The position numbers and the translations under genes are program-made. This document shows, piece after piece, positions 12,627 through 25,033 of a stretch of 64,000 bases of DNA (within the stretch, counting starts at the first letter, position 1; the number at the start of each line of letters is the position of its first letter). Below the pieces are notes generated by a model, which worked only from the letters and a program-made list of their open reading frames with translations, was not told the origin of the DNA and did no database searches. This DNA is from Podaxis mareebaensis (lineage: Eukaryota; Basidiomycota; Agaricomycetes; Agaricales; Agaricaceae): the NCBI GenBank assembly GCA_018524725.1, contig JAEUWP010000207.1, forward strand, positions 434,001 to 498,000, written 5' to 3'.

Positions 12627-14081
12627 CTACTGCCCACCCCGCGCGAACCAGCTCTTTTGATGCCCACATGTCGCATTTTTACACCCGGGACATCGGAGCA
12701 GCATTTGGGCGCTCACTGGTCCTTGTCCGGCCCTACATTCTCGCAAGTGTTGCGCCGTGATGTCCGCAAGGGCACGGATAAAAACAGGCGAGCCGTTGAG
12801 CGATTCTGCCCTGTGAACTTCCATTCCAAGCTGAGGGTTTAGATCGAGAAGTATAAGTTCAAGAGCTAGCTAATCAAGAAGAGAGTTACAGACCTCCCTG
12901 GCCTCTTTCATATACTCCAGGTCCAATTCGTAGAGTGTCTCTATATGGTCGCTCGTGAATGCTATTGGTATTAGCACAACCTGCTTCTTGCCCAGTCGGG
13001 CTAGCCCTTTAATGGCTTCACCAGTCTGCATCCCCATCCATGCAGAGGGGCCAACTTGTGACTGCCACACTAAACGGTATGGGTTCGAGTGTCTCAGGCG
13101 TTCCATGACGGCAGCAACCGATGCAGAAACTTCCAGCACATACGGATCTCCTCGGTTTACCACCGACATGGGTAGGGAATGTGCCGAAAACAATAATACG
13201 GTTTCGGACCGTGTCGCTTCGGGAAACTTTGCGAGTGCGGCTTCAACATTTTGCGCTACAGCCTGGAAGGAATCATTCATTAGTTAATTATTCGCAGGCT
13301 AGAGCTGATGACAGAGTCGACACATGACATACCTCAATAAACCCCGGATGAGTCCCCCAACGGTCAATAACACTCCACTCTATATCACCCATTTCACCAG
13401 CCTTTCCTCTTCTGAACAACTCGTTTAGGCTACTTCCCGTCGTGCTGCAACTATATTGAGGGTATTGCGTGAATGCAACCGCACGTTTGACGCCGTCAGC
13501 CTTGAGCTCACGGGCAGTTTGTTCTGTGAGCGGCCGAGCATATCGGAACGCAACATAGGCTTTGTGGGGTGCAGTCTCGGGATGTAGCTCGTCCAGAAGT
13601 TGGGCCATTGCATCACCCTGAAGTCGAGTGTAATGTAATATGGGGGAACCTCCACCAATGTCCTCGTACTGTTTCTCTATCTGGGGTGTTCTTCGGCGGG
13701 CAATGATTGGCGCAAGAACACGTTGGAAAGGTAACGGGATGAGGTCACCATCCGAGAAGAGGTTTGTGAGAAAGTCCTTGGTTTCCGCGACCTGTGGTGA
13801 GGCACTGTCAGCTACACGTAGCAGAAGATGTGGACCGGTGCTGACAGTTGCTGGCCCGCCCATGTTCAACATGACGATGGCTGTCGAGGAACATTTATAT
13901 TACGATACCTTCCAAGGATAGCGAGTGCAACACACCTGTTGGACTAACACTATGTGAGCAATGCGAAACACCTCGAGGGAGAGAATTTAACAGACCTCTT
14001 TCCCGAAGCTACAGGGGGATGAAGCGATGCCATAGACCTTGCTAAAGGGCGGGCAATATGAGACAATTTTGAAAACGTCAT
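12627..14081 (-). CDS. HEM15: Ferrochelatase, mitochondrial, with [2Fe-2S] cysteine ligands
   Basis: Terminal haem enzyme inserting iron into protoporphyrin IX at the inner mitochondrial membrane. Start at 14081 ([17 protein letters not shown]), a basic, Ser-rich presequence. The core begins [10 protein letters not shown] after a 14-base exon. [19 protein letters not shown] is at about 13410-13470; FSAHSLP (catalytic His) and [12 protein letters not shown] (catalytic Glu) are at about 12920-13180. The last exon ends with CPGCKNATC followed by KSWF and a stop at 12627. This matches the CxxCxxxxC cluster ligands of animal ferrochelatase, and the fourth Cys is present in QYSCSTTG. About five introns. 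The gene is divergent from the F-box-like gene. Confidence 0.95.
13936..13949 (-). other. HEM15: 14-base microexon of ferrochelatase
   Basis: Reads TGTTAGTCCAACAG on the minus strand between an AG acceptor and GTGTGT donor. It supplies VSPT in frame, joining the presequence exon to [10 protein letters not shown]. Without it the frame into the core is lost. Confidence 0.75.
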
Positions 14082-14493
14082 TTGAGTTATTATCTTAGTT
14101 GGGAGAAAGTACAACAAAGAAGAAGGAAAGGAAAGGGAGAGGAAGAGTTAAATAGGTCGGGAAGCGACGTCAACCTTTTGAGTTGAGGAATCCCTCGGAC
14201 TGGCCACTTCGGAAGAGTTATGCCTCGCTCTCCGATTGTCATTTCTTTCCCACAGTCGGTTCCTTGCTGTCACAAATGAGTCCAATATATACGCGTTTTT
14301 CTTTTCACATTGGATATCCATGGCCGACAAATTGACGTACAGCTGTCTCGGAGGTGGCGACACGATATGGTCACTGGGTTCTTTTAGTAACAAAAGGCGA
14401 GGAAGAGTCACACCCTGTGTCACCCAGCTGCACCCACATACTTCCACATAACCCTCAACTGTTACTGCTCAATATCGCCGTCGATCCTTAGTC
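14082..14493. promoter_or_regulatory. Divergent intergenic region HEM15 / F-box-like gene
   Basis: About 410 bases between two opposite starts; both promoters must lie here. No individual element could be identified. Confidence 0.4.
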
Positions 14494-16178
14494 ATGATGT
14501 TTGGATTGGGAACCCCCCTGAACCCCTTTTTTGCTCGCATGCGTCAGGACGGGCCCCATCCTGGGGTACCACCATCGACCCCGTCAATTCCACCCGAAAT
14601 ATGGCTGCACATCCTATCCTTCCTTCCTGATTTTGACCTCAATTTCTGGGAGGCAACCAAGATCTATTGTCTTAACAGTACTTTCCTCGACTACTACATA
14701 CGCAACAAATATCACTCCGTGGTTCTGGATAACCCTCTGCGCGACTTGGTCCCGTACTCTAGTGTGTCGGAGCGTTCCTCGACTCAACAATATCTTTCTG
14801 CTCTGAGGTAAGATCTTGGAATTGAAGCCTTGAAATCAGATAATGATCTTCTGCAGTATAAATGCAACCGCGAAGGCCGTCTCATCCCTTCATATTCGCC
14901 TTCGAGTTCACAATGACAACCAAACGGCGCCCGCACCCGGGTTGATACATGGCCTTTCGCCCAGCCAATTGACGGACATCATGGCACGGATGGAAAACCT
15001 CACAGATCTCAAGATCGAGGTATTCTGTCATTCCAAATTCTGGAGTAGCCGCACTGGTGTTGTTGAGACTCGTGATATCGACATCACAAGGCATATAGTC
15101 CCTCAACTCAGACTTGAACATCTTTTTCTTCCGAGCCTTCAAAGTTTTTCTTTGGATTCCCAGGAAGACAATGACCTTGAACCCAGTCATCCCCAGCAAC
15201 TTATCGAGTCCGCTCGTGTGTCCCTCATACCTTTCCTGAAACTGCATCAATATACCCTCACTACCTTGTCCTTGTTGATATACAGACAGTCGTCTCATTA
15301 TGGAGATGCATTCATGCTAGAAATGCCCCATTTCCCTTTACTGCGAGACCTCACCATTCACATCGCTTCAGATTGTTCCCTCGCTGATAGGCCTGGGGCT
15401 ACACAGCTTCTGCGCAATCACGCTAATCAGCTCCAGCGACTAAAGCTGTGCCTAATGGCCGGGCTGTCAGACAGCCGCGAGGACCACTTCACCGTCATGG
15501 AGCGGTGGAAATCTTTATCCTTCTGGTCGGTCTCTCTTCCCACGCTGGAGGTCCTCGAGATAGACTTTAGGCCTTGGGACGAAAGCGGTCTGCTCCTGAG
15601 ATGGTATCTTTCTCAGTCGAACGTCCAGGTATATCATTCCAATTCTAATTACTGGTCACGAGTTGACTCGTTTGCGCGTCGTCTGCTCCGCTGCGTAGCC
15701 CAAGACCTTGATCGTCCGACACTTAATTGCAAACCCCAACTTAGGTGGCCTAATTCAACACATCGAGCTTGTTAGCAGCGGACGTCTCGAAGCCTTCCAC
15801 ATCACTCTTTATTTCTTGCATTCCTCCGAATTGGGGATGTTGGCCCGGAGATTGTCACGTCTGCGCCATCTAGAAATTCGATCAGCCTTTTACAGCCGTG
15901 ATAGAGATGTCCGCTCTCAACCGATTTGGAGGTTGCTTATGGTGCGTAATACTCTTGACATTTAGCCTTGGTGAATCTGAACACCTTAGATCGAGGAAAC
16001 CCACTTGGATCATACGGCATGTCGTGACTGGGCCCTTCAGAGCCTTGAGATCGTCGAAGCTGGAGACGAAGTTTTGAATGACACAAATTACAGGAACTCC
16101 ATCGCAACTGCTCTCCCAAACGTTCAGTGCTTCAATGGGAAAACAAGGGAGGAGTGGACGCGAGACTGGACTCAATAA
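14494..16178 (+). CDS. F-box-like protein with leucine-rich C-terminal region
   Basis: Putative substrate adaptor typical of the large Agaricomycete F-box families. Start at 14494. IPPEIWLHILSFLPDFDLN (14590-14645) resembles the first helix of an F-box, here followed by WEATKIYCLNSTFLDYYI. The rest contains loosely repeated Leu-rich segments (PQLRLEHLFLPSLQSFSL, LEVLEIDF, LSRLRHLEI) typical of these proteins. Exons run from 14494 to about 14808, then about 14857 to 15627, about 15700 to 15946, and about 15991 to 16178 (stop TAA). Function and partner unknown; the F-box assignment is plausible but weak without a profile search. Confidence 0.65.
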
Positions 16179-16513
16179 GTCTCTTTCTGCATATGCAAAC
16201 TTGATGTTGGCCTGATCAGGAACATCTCGCGTTCCATACTTGGTTGTGCAATATCCTTGATCAATGATGTCCATTGTTAGTTATCAATACACCGAAGCGA
16301 GGCAATGCCACAGGTCCCTAGTCAATGAAATGAAAGTGTAACGTTACGAGCGACAACGAAATCTCATATACAAGAGGTGGAAAGGAATGAGAGTAGATAA
16401 GTTGTGAATGTAATGTAACTATTTATACAGTTAAGCCGAAATTTTGTTGTGCGATAGATTTTCTTGCCCCCTAGGTAGATGCTGTCAAAATGGACTGTGA
16501 TAACAAAGAAATG
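16179..16513. other. Convergent 3' intergenic region
   Basis: Lies between the stops of the F-box-like gene and the RING gene. AT-rich; no gene or conserved element seen. Confidence 0.5.
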
Positions 16514-18479
16514 CTATGACCCAGTATTCTGAGGTCTATCTCGTGTTTTCTTCGCTTTTTGCCCCGGGATTTCGACCGGCCGTTGACACACAGGACACCG
16601 GCCTGAGACGTCAGTCAACCAAGGATCCAGGCATGTTTTCTACAGGGGATGACGGTGAGTGCCAAAAAAGATAAAAGATAGAGCACGCACGTGGAATACA
16701 TGTCCACAGGTTAATAATCTCAACGGCTGTGCTTCTTCCCCCGCGTCCTCGAGTCGGAGTTGGCTCGACTCTCTCCTGACTTCCAAGGTAATACCAGAGT
16801 CTGGACCTTGATTGGGTTCTGCTTCCTTTGACCTCGCCTCCAACGCCACCGCCTCCTCTTTCTTCCCATCCTTATCCATTGTTTCGACAACTGTCTCATC
16901 TCCAATTTCTTTGTTCTTCACCGTTGTTAAGGTATGCTCCAATCCGGGCTTCTTCTTCGGCTCCTCAAAGTCCATCAAGCAGATTGCACAAGCAGCCCTA
17001 TTTCCTTCAAGCACCACAAACGGATATTCGCTTTCCTCCCAGTAATCGCTCCACGTCAGCGGCGCCCCACTCCCTGGGTTCTTCTCTACGTCGAGGGGCA
17101 TGGTGGACCCATCTGCATTAGTTACCTTCCTTGATGGGTTAGCCTTGAGAAACTTGAACCGCGGTTTGGATTTGCTAGCTGGCTTCGCGGCTGTTTTAGG
17201 AGGGTATGTGTGAGGATGAGTGATTATGTTGGGTGATGTAGGTTTGAGGTCCGATCCTTCTGGTGGCGGTGGGATATACATTACGAGAGGGATTTTTTCA
17301 ACAAGCGTTTTTGGCATTTTGTCAACATCCGGTTTAATGATGTGTGGGTTTTGGATTGGGTGGCGGCCGAGGCAGATAAGGAGGATGTTCCAGAAGACCT
17401 GAAACAAAGCGTTGGGACAGAAAGACAGATAGGGTTCAGGATCACGTACGAAGACGATTGGTGTGATAACCAAAACAATGAAGCCTATAACGACAACTTC
17501 GAAGACCATCAGGTACATGATGCAGAGAATGCCAAATACCAGCCACCAGAGGTGGGGTGAGGTATGGCGGCAACTGTTCACCGAGGTGTACTCCAGGATG
17601 TGCGCGGTCAGGAACCAGCTCAATGTTAGTAGCGAGCATAGGACAGAAAGGCTGAGCGGGAACTCAGCAATGAGGCCCGAGTATAAGGGCATTTCTGTAG
17701 CACGTACCGTGTATACATTGCATTTGGTTGGGGCACGATGATACCTTGCTGCCGGATCGGTTGAAGTTGTCTATGATCAGCACGAGGGATAGTGTTCGTT
17801 CTGTTTCCTCTTCTGATTATCGTTGGAGCCCCCAGAATGAAGTTATCAATCCTTGTAGTCATAACTGTGAGCGATGGGCTGGGATATACAACAGCAGTGA
17901 AGGAGACATACGCAACGAGCTCCCTCAAGTACTCCCAATATGATAGTGAGGTCGATAATATTACCCTGACAATCCACAGACAGGCCCATATCCCTAAAGG
18001 CCTATCACACGCCGACCATTCACTGATTTCTTCGCGTAGCGGGCTCTTGAAAGCGGTCCCCGAAAGCACAACCATCGTTACTATCACGATGATCTGCATC
18101 GTGTAAAGTAAGTAATCCTCATTCCACCCGTGCACGCTACACACACCTGTATTAGCGACCATGCAATACTCCACAGCAGCACGACCAATGCTTTCCTCCT
18201 CTGAATCGCATTTTTCCCCAGTCCCAGGACTGCTAAAACGGAGTCTACTCGATCCTCATCCTGATTCAGTGTCTCCGGGTGCTGAGCCTGAGTATTATTT
18301 ACAGCAGCAGCGACAGTAGTAGCGGAGGGCGGTTGTCCACTGCCAGTTGGGAAAGGGTCTCCTTCAGATACTCGTCGAACGTGGTGGACAGATGGGCTCG
18401 GTTGCTGTGGCATATCGCCCATCGACCTCACTCGCCGGATATTCCCATCATCAAGAGCATTAGAGGAATTTGTAGACAT
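16514..18479 (-). CDS. Multi-pass membrane RING-H2 E3 ubiquitin ligase
   Basis: Predicted membrane-embedded ubiquitin ligase. Start at 18479 (MSTNSSNALDD). The N-terminal 100 residues are Ser/Pro/Gln-rich, followed by several hydrophobic segments (VVLLWSIAWSLIQ, IIVIVTMVVLSG, LCSLLTLSWFLTAHIL, LVFGILCIMYLMVFEVVVIG). A cytosolic Pro/Lys-rich part leads to the RING: CAICLMDF (about 16990), CGHVFH (about 16705), KTCLDPWL and CPVC in the last exon, stop at 16514. The RING ligand pattern is C3H2C3. About 90 charged residues separate the second and third zinc ligands, far longer than a normal loop. Five or six introns. Substrate unknown. Confidence 0.85.
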
Positions 18480-19089
18480 CGAGGGTGGGGAAAGTCAAGA
18501 CAATTGCAAATTGGCCCACTCGTGCTTGTATCGTCTGAGGGGGTGGGTAGCTGGGCGTCTTTCGGAGTTGATGGTGCGCACAGCCGGGAAACGACCCGAA
18601 ACAGCGAGGCTTTTTCCTGTATTCAAGGGCACAGGAATAGGGAAACGGACGGAAACAGTCGCCGAAAACCACGCAACAAGCAAAGAAGAATGAAAGGAGG
18701 ATTGGCGCCTTGAGCTGTTTGTTCAGCCAGCTCCCATCGCCACCCCAGGCCTAATACTTATATGACCTCTTCCCACGCAGGTGGTTGACGTATTGACTGG
18801 TATTGATCACCAACGAATCCACTCAGATCAAAGCGCCCTTGCGCATAGCTAAATTACTGCTACCTACGTATTGTACAGAACATATCCACCATGCATGTTT
18901 GGTTGTATTCCACTCATGGCCGAACCTGGCTTTACCTAGTTCCATCAGGGGTACAAACCGTCCAAACAAGTCACTTTACCCATGTAGCGCCATGATCCCC
19001 TTCGGGAGACCCACACGTTTCGCCATTTGCTCCGAGGATGATCAGTAAGATTGAAATAGACCACGAATTTCGCTGCGCATCGGACAACT
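18480..19089. other. Intergenic region
   Basis: Between the RING gene start and the stop of the next minus-strand gene. Short open frames at 18460-18715 are not family-recognisable. The promoter of the RING gene should lie near 18480-18750. Confidence 0.45.
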
Positions 19090-21229
19090 TCAGCGGCCAG
19101 TGAGACTCCGCCAAAGGGGTGTAAGGGCTTGAGCCACTGTATTTGCCGCTGTCACAAACGGCGGCTGTTGGTTTTAACATGAGAAGTCGACATCAGAACA
19201 CTCACCGACTTCCATGCATCCCCTCATGGCTTCATCCTCTACTGTCTTCAGTAGGCCTCTACTTCTCCAGCGGTCTGGATGGAATCGACGATGGCTCTTT
19301 TCCACCAGTGTCTTGTAGTCCTGAAGTCTCAGGTGGGGTCGAATAGCCTCAAAAAAGCGCTCGACCGAGTCCCAGTTTACATCTTCAATTGAAAAACCTT
19401 TCGGCGATTGAAGCGTAGGCCAGGGAACGTCTTCGAAGCTGAGAGGAAGCTCGGATGTAAACTTAGTGTTGTCGAAGGCTTCTGAAAGAACCCGATAACG
19501 CTCGAGAGCCCGTTGGGTCGTCCAGGGACCAAAGGACCAACGTTGCTGCCTTTGCCTCCTTTCTTGTTCGCGGAGTTCTCTTTCCCGCTTCAGGCTCTTC
19601 TCTTGTTCTCGTTTCTTCGTTTCTTCTTGTTCGCGTTTCCTTCGCTCCTGGGCTTCAGCTTCGGCTTTCTTCCTGGATTCTTCGCGCAGGCGCTCCTCCG
19701 CTTTTGCTCTGAGGGCACGTTGTTCTGCTTCTTCACGAAGCTGTCGTTGTCTTGCCTGTTCTTCCCATAGAGGTCGATCGCGTTCAAGCTCAGCGAGCTT
19801 TCTGCGTGATTCCTCGATGGCTGCGCGGTGGGCAGCTTCTTCGTCTAGTAATTCTTCGTCCTTTCCTTCTTGGGTTTGAGTTTGTTGGGAGAACGGGTTG
19901 TCTGGGGTTGTTGGCTTGTCTGCGCTCGGAGGAACATCATGAGCACCATGTCTTCAGTTGGAGCTGAGAAGTTGTCGAACTGAACCTACCATTGGGTGAA
20001 AAGTCTCTAAGAGGAACATCTTCCATGATCTCGTCCAACAGTCGTCTTTCTCTTTCAAGTCTTCGCGCCTCCACTTCTGCTGTCCTTCGCTCCCATAAGC
20101 CTCGGACTCGCTCCATTCTTTTCTGCCAAAGCTCTCGTTTGGCTCTTGTGGGTGAAACGCTGGTCCGTGTTCTCTTCACATTTACCGTGGCCGCATAAGT
20201 TGCGCCATTTCGTATTCGCAATTCTTCCAGTTCTCTTGCATCCGGGGACCATGACGTATCTAGAACACTAGTGGCTAATTGATTTATTAGTGGGGCCAAA
20301 ATGGTACATAAGGGTCTTCCTCACCTTTACGTTTTGAGGGCTCAGGAGTGGTACTACACCGTTCAGGGGTTCTAGCACGATCAAATACCCCACCGTTAGG
20401 ATAGACATTATGATACAATTCATCGGTTTGGGAGAAGATTTCCATTTTCCGCTGGAGCTTTTCGCGTCTTTCTTGCCTTTCTTTCTTGAACCGCTCTCGA
20501 AGTTCCCTCCCAGCGGACCTGTGGCGCGAGCGGGGTTGTTGGTCGTGGATAATCATGGATTCCACTTCGTCTTCATCGTCGCTCTCACTCTCGCTTTCGA
20601 CAAAGGCGTTCCTGCCATTTGCAGTACGCGGTGGAGGCATTAGCCTGCTGGGTGAGGGGGAGCGAGATGGCAATTGGCGTTTTCCGACGACTTTGGGGGA
20701 TGGTGGACGGGGTTGTGAAACATTTCGGATTGTGGTCACTTGTGGAAGTTCTCGAACCAGGCATTCGTAAAGCGGATCGAGTTTATAGATGTCCCATTGG
20801 TCTTGTGTCATCTCCACGAATTCTCTGCAAGTGATAATCCGGGTTACTCCTTGGAAGGCACACAAGGTACATTGGCACTAACCCGCAAAGATCAACGACT
20901 CGCGGCCACGTTCCTTCATCTGCAACTCCTTCCTCCCGCTTCGCGCTTGGAACGAAACGCCATGTAGACTCTCCAGAGGGTGCTGTTTCAATGACGACGC
21001 GCTTTGGACGGTACAGTTCCGTGTTTAAGTTGAGCTTGGTTATGTCCGGAGATTCTTGGGCATAGGCTGTAAGTGGATCAAAAGCCGCAAAGCTCAGCTT
21101 CGCGCCGTGAAGTCGGAGCAGACGCGACGGTTGCCTTGGATCAAGCACACCCGGTTGAGTTCCGCTGACCTTGGGTATGTTTGAAGGACCTGGCGTAGGA
21201 TGTGCGTGTTCTGGGATGACTCTGGCCAT
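19090..21229 (-). CDS. Coiled-coil protein with C-terminal J-like HPD segment
   Basis: Unrecognised function. Start MARVIPEHAHP at 21229. The first region has a short conserved block (FVEMTQDQWDIYKLDPLYEC, about 20770-20830). The middle is a long, highly charged Arg/Glu/Lys helix (ERFKKERQERREKLQRKME; LERERRLLDEIMEDVPLRDF; then about 120 residues of REEAEQRAL-type repeats, 19560-19850). The C-terminus reads SVERFFEAIRPHLR, then HRRFHPDRW, and ends ALTPLWRSLTGR at 19090. FHPDRW after a helical stretch resembles the J-like end of NFKBIL1-type proteins, with the HPD tripeptide intact. Four or five introns. It is divergent from the GTPase gene at 21732. Whether it binds Hsp70 is not shown by sequence. 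Confidence 0.7.
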
Positions 21230-21731
21230 GGTAACGAGTCGATTGACGATTCTTGCGCAGTGGACGTTTATGTGCGTATCATTACAATTCTAATTGTCCG
21301 AACTTGAACACAAATGCTAAAAAGTAAACAGAAATAAATGGACTCCACGTGATCTTCATGCGATATTATTAGCAGTCCTGACGGAAGCGCTTTTGTCTTT
21401 GCGAGAGCCTTGACGATCACTATTATCACAGTTCATGTGCCATGGCGACGGAGATACAGTAAGCCTCTGTGGCGTAAGATGGGAAAGAATATTCAACACA
21501 CTTGATCTCAGTATTGACCCACTGGCTAATTTCAGATGGTCTTATTTGTCTCCATGATGGATGCCAAACAGCGCTCTGATAATGACAATGAATGACAACA
21601 TTGCTTGTCTGAATCGACGTGAAGCACTGACTCATTGGCCGCTCTCAAGATTACCACTGAGTCATCCCACCTGAGCCCCTTTGCTTTAAATTCAACAGCC
21701 ATCTAATTACATCTAGCCCACAGAACCTCCC
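21230..21731. promoter_or_regulatory. Divergent intergenic region
   Basis: About 500 bases between opposite starts at 21229 and 21732; it should carry both promoters. No element singled out. Confidence 0.35.
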
Positions 21732-24474
21732 ATGACCACCCTAAGGACGTTTCAGAACGAGATAGACGAGATACATAACCGGGAAGTGGCCAGGCAAAGA
21801 GCAAAGGTCATTGCGTCAGGCTCGGAGAATCAGAAGGAGCCCAAGGACCAGAAACCCAACCCCATCGTGCCCGCTTCGAAAGGCAAAGCCAAGGACGACG
21901 GTTCGAATACCGCACCTACCAAACCAGCTGATAGCGCCGCTGTCATTCGGGCATCATTACTAGAACTGGAGGATCGTATTCTGGTATGAGAGATCATTTA
22001 GGGATCGTGACGCATACTTCGGGAATAACTTATTTTTGACCCGGTGCGGATCGTCTTCTAGAACCATATTTTGTCGAAGAATCCAGCAGAACACGCAACG
22101 GCGAGGGACCTGATTGCCGAGTTACTCACTCAACATCATGGCGAATATGTTTTCCGGATAGGAGCGCAACCACCTCACGCAGAGTTGTTTTCCGGAGAGG
22201 TGACGGACGCGACCCAGGGCTGGATGGGGACTGAGAGAACGCTAGAGCAGATAGACGAGATTCGAGGGGCATTTGAGAAGCTTGTAGATGAAGTGGGCGG
22301 CAAGGTGGGTTCCCGGCAGGTTGCGTGTGTATAATTCCATGAACCCTGGAACAGGTGTCAATTCTGTTCGAATCGAGGAACGGCGCACATCCTCGGACTA
22401 CCCTGCTACTGCGACTACCTCCGCCTAATGTGTCGTTAACACCAGAAGTTCGATGTGCAGTTGTTGGCAATGTGGACAGTGGCAAATCAACGACCCTGGG
22501 AGTACTGACGCGAGGTAGGGCGCCTCCCACTGACGTTTTGCATTTGCTAAGGAGATCTACAGGATCTCTCGACGATGGCAGGGGAAAGGCTCGCGTCGCG
22601 TTATTCAGGCATAAACACGAAATAGAGACGGGAAGAACTTCCAGTGTTGGGATGGAGGTATGACACCATGTTAGTATTCAACTTATCTCCCAATGAACCT
22701 CTAGATTCTCGGCTTCGGACCGTCTGGGGCACCAATTCTACCTCAAATCATCGGCAGCGACGAAAACGCAGCGAGGCATGAGAAATTGGGCTGGGAAGAG
22801 ATCTCGCTACAGGCAGCCAAGATCGTGTCGTTCATCGGTATGTCTAACCGCAAACGCCACGTACGAGCACCTCACACCTGTTAGATTTGGCCGGACATGA
22901 GCGGTATCTCAAGACAACTCTCTACGGCCTTACCTCAGGCGCTCCGTCCTGTGTCATCCTAATAGTGGGTGCAAATGCAGGGCTAATTGGAATGTCCAAG
23001 GAACATTTGGCGATAGCGCTGGCTCTTGGCGTTCCCGTTGTCGTTTGCGTGACAAAGGTGAGTCCTTTTGGTGGCATTACTTCTTATTGAGGAGTTGACA
23101 ATTTTTTGAAGATCGACATGACTCCAGCGCCAAAGTTGGCCGAAACGATCAAGCAGGTTACCAAGATATTGCAAAGCCCTGGCTGTCGGTCGGTGTTTGA
23201 GCTTGGGCGCCCTATCAACGTGAACATCTGACCACCTCGTTTGTATAGCAAGACCCCCGTTTTCGTGAAAAACACGGAGACTTCGATTGAATTGGCAACA
23301 TCATTTGGGTCCGAAAGGTGAGTTATAATCAACACAGCATGCCTTCATCCGACCTGAATTCTTCCTCAGAATATGCCCCATATTCCAGATATCGAATGTG
23401 ACCGGAGAGGGTCTTGATCATGTAATGAGTTCCTGTTGAACGGTTATTCCCGTGCTCATCATGCTTCAACTTGGCAGTTACGGACCTTCCTAAATCTATT
23501 ACCATCCAGTGAGCACGATGCCACGAAATTTGCCGTTGATCAACCCCTAGAAGTGAGTCTGCAGTCCTATAGAGAACTTGAATTTCTGAAAGTTTTCCCA
23601 GATTTCCATTATCGAGACATGGTCTGTTCCCTACGTAGGGACCGTGGTTAATGGTATTATAAACTCAGGTGTGGTCAAGGCCGGAGACACTGTCCTCCTC
23701 GGACCAGACGCAAATGGCAACTATCGCGTCACTGCAGTTAAGAGCATGCATCGGAAACGGTGAGATGTCTCCAACACATCCTCAATAACATTGTCTGATC
23801 TAGCTATATCAGTGCAACTGTGAATACAGCGGAGGCAGGACAATGTGTTTCTCTTGCACTGAAACGTGTGAAACGAGCAGAAGTACGGAAAGGAATGGTT
23901 CTAGTTCCCAAGACAGATACGCCACCTCGAGGTAGTAGTTCACTTCGACATGAATTCCAGGCACTCATTCGGTCATTACCTCAGCTACTTCGCGGTTCGA
24001 AGGTCAAGTCCTTATTCTATAGTACGCCAAGCTTTCGAGGTACTGCAGTTGGGTCCTGACTTAACTCCACAGTCACAACACGACGCTGCAACGCAACTAC
24101 CAGGTACGTTCCACCTTGTCGCCCGAAACTATGTGACTGAGAAATGAATTGTAGGCCATGTTGCACTGCGGAGTAAGTCCATTTCTTGGGCTAAGGTGGA
24201 AAATATGCTCAAACGGGGACCAAGGCGGTACGGCAGACCGTTCGGATAATCGGGATGGACCATCCGCAGGGGATCCTGCGCACAGGGGATCGGGCGAAGG
24301 TGCAGTTCGAGTTCATATCACACCCGGAGTTCGTCAAAGAGGGTATGAAGCTCCTCTTCCGCGAGGGAAAGACAAAGGTCTGTCGTTGCTAGCGCGCTTA
24401 TCTCGTGATGTTTCGTAAAGTCTAATATGAAATTTTTACGACAGGGCCTCGGTGTCATCACGAAACTACTCTGA
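21732..24474 (+). CDS. GTPBP1/GTPBP2-type translational GTPase
   Basis: Member of the GTPBP1/2 branch of EF-1A-like GTPases, linked in animals to mRNA surveillance and ribosome rescue. Start at 21732. GTPase motifs are in order: G1 GNVDSGKST (about 22470), G3 DLAGHERY (about 22890), G4 VTKID across an intron (about 23050-23115), and NVTGEGL (about 23400). Domain II includes [21 protein letters not shown] (about 23620-23690). The last exons give [53 protein letters not shown] and GLGVITKLL, stop at 24474. Several 3' exons are short (31 and 18 bases). About thirteen introns. The call rests on intact nucleotide-binding motifs and the family-specific C-terminus. Confidence 0.9.
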
Positions 24475-25033
24475 GCGCACGTGCTAAAGCTAAGACGAAG
24501 ACGAAGACCATTAAGAAGGGGTCGCCGGTCTTGTATTCTCCGCGATTTCACACGTGTGACGACAGCGTTGTTTATCATTCGATAAGCCTGTGAGTTATAG
24601 CGTCAATTTATATAGCACTAGAAGATCGCTGTTTTAGGTCACCTGCAGAGTCGAAAGTGGCCAAGAGGGAGTTAATGCAGAGCAGTAATTTAAAAAAAGT
24701 TGGCTTCAACGGCGAGATGATAGCAATCCAACGAATAGGCAATTAAAGTTCGGCATAACCGGGGCCAAGTCGGAAATTGGAAAGTGCGCAGCACGCCAAG
24801 GTTAAGATGTCTATTTTTGTCATTGCTAAATTGTAGGTGGCGATCGTGGAGCACAGGAATATTCCAAAATTAACGCCGAAGCGGCTGTCTGACTGTTCGT
24901 CATTTCCCCCTAACAAGCAACTAGCACACGTACACCAGCCGGTCTCCATCATTACAACCTCTTTCTGCTCCTCATCTCCACCACTTCTCCTTTTTCTTCT
25001 CTTATTCCCTCATTCCTCTCTCACCCCCGGTCA
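24475..25033 (+). promoter_or_regulatory. Intergenic region with CT-rich tract before KRE6-like gene
   Basis: No gene seen. A pyrimidine-rich stretch (about 24955-25030, mostly CTC/TTC) immediately precedes the ATG at 25034, like the CT-rich core promoters of many filamentous fungal genes. Confidence 0.5.
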
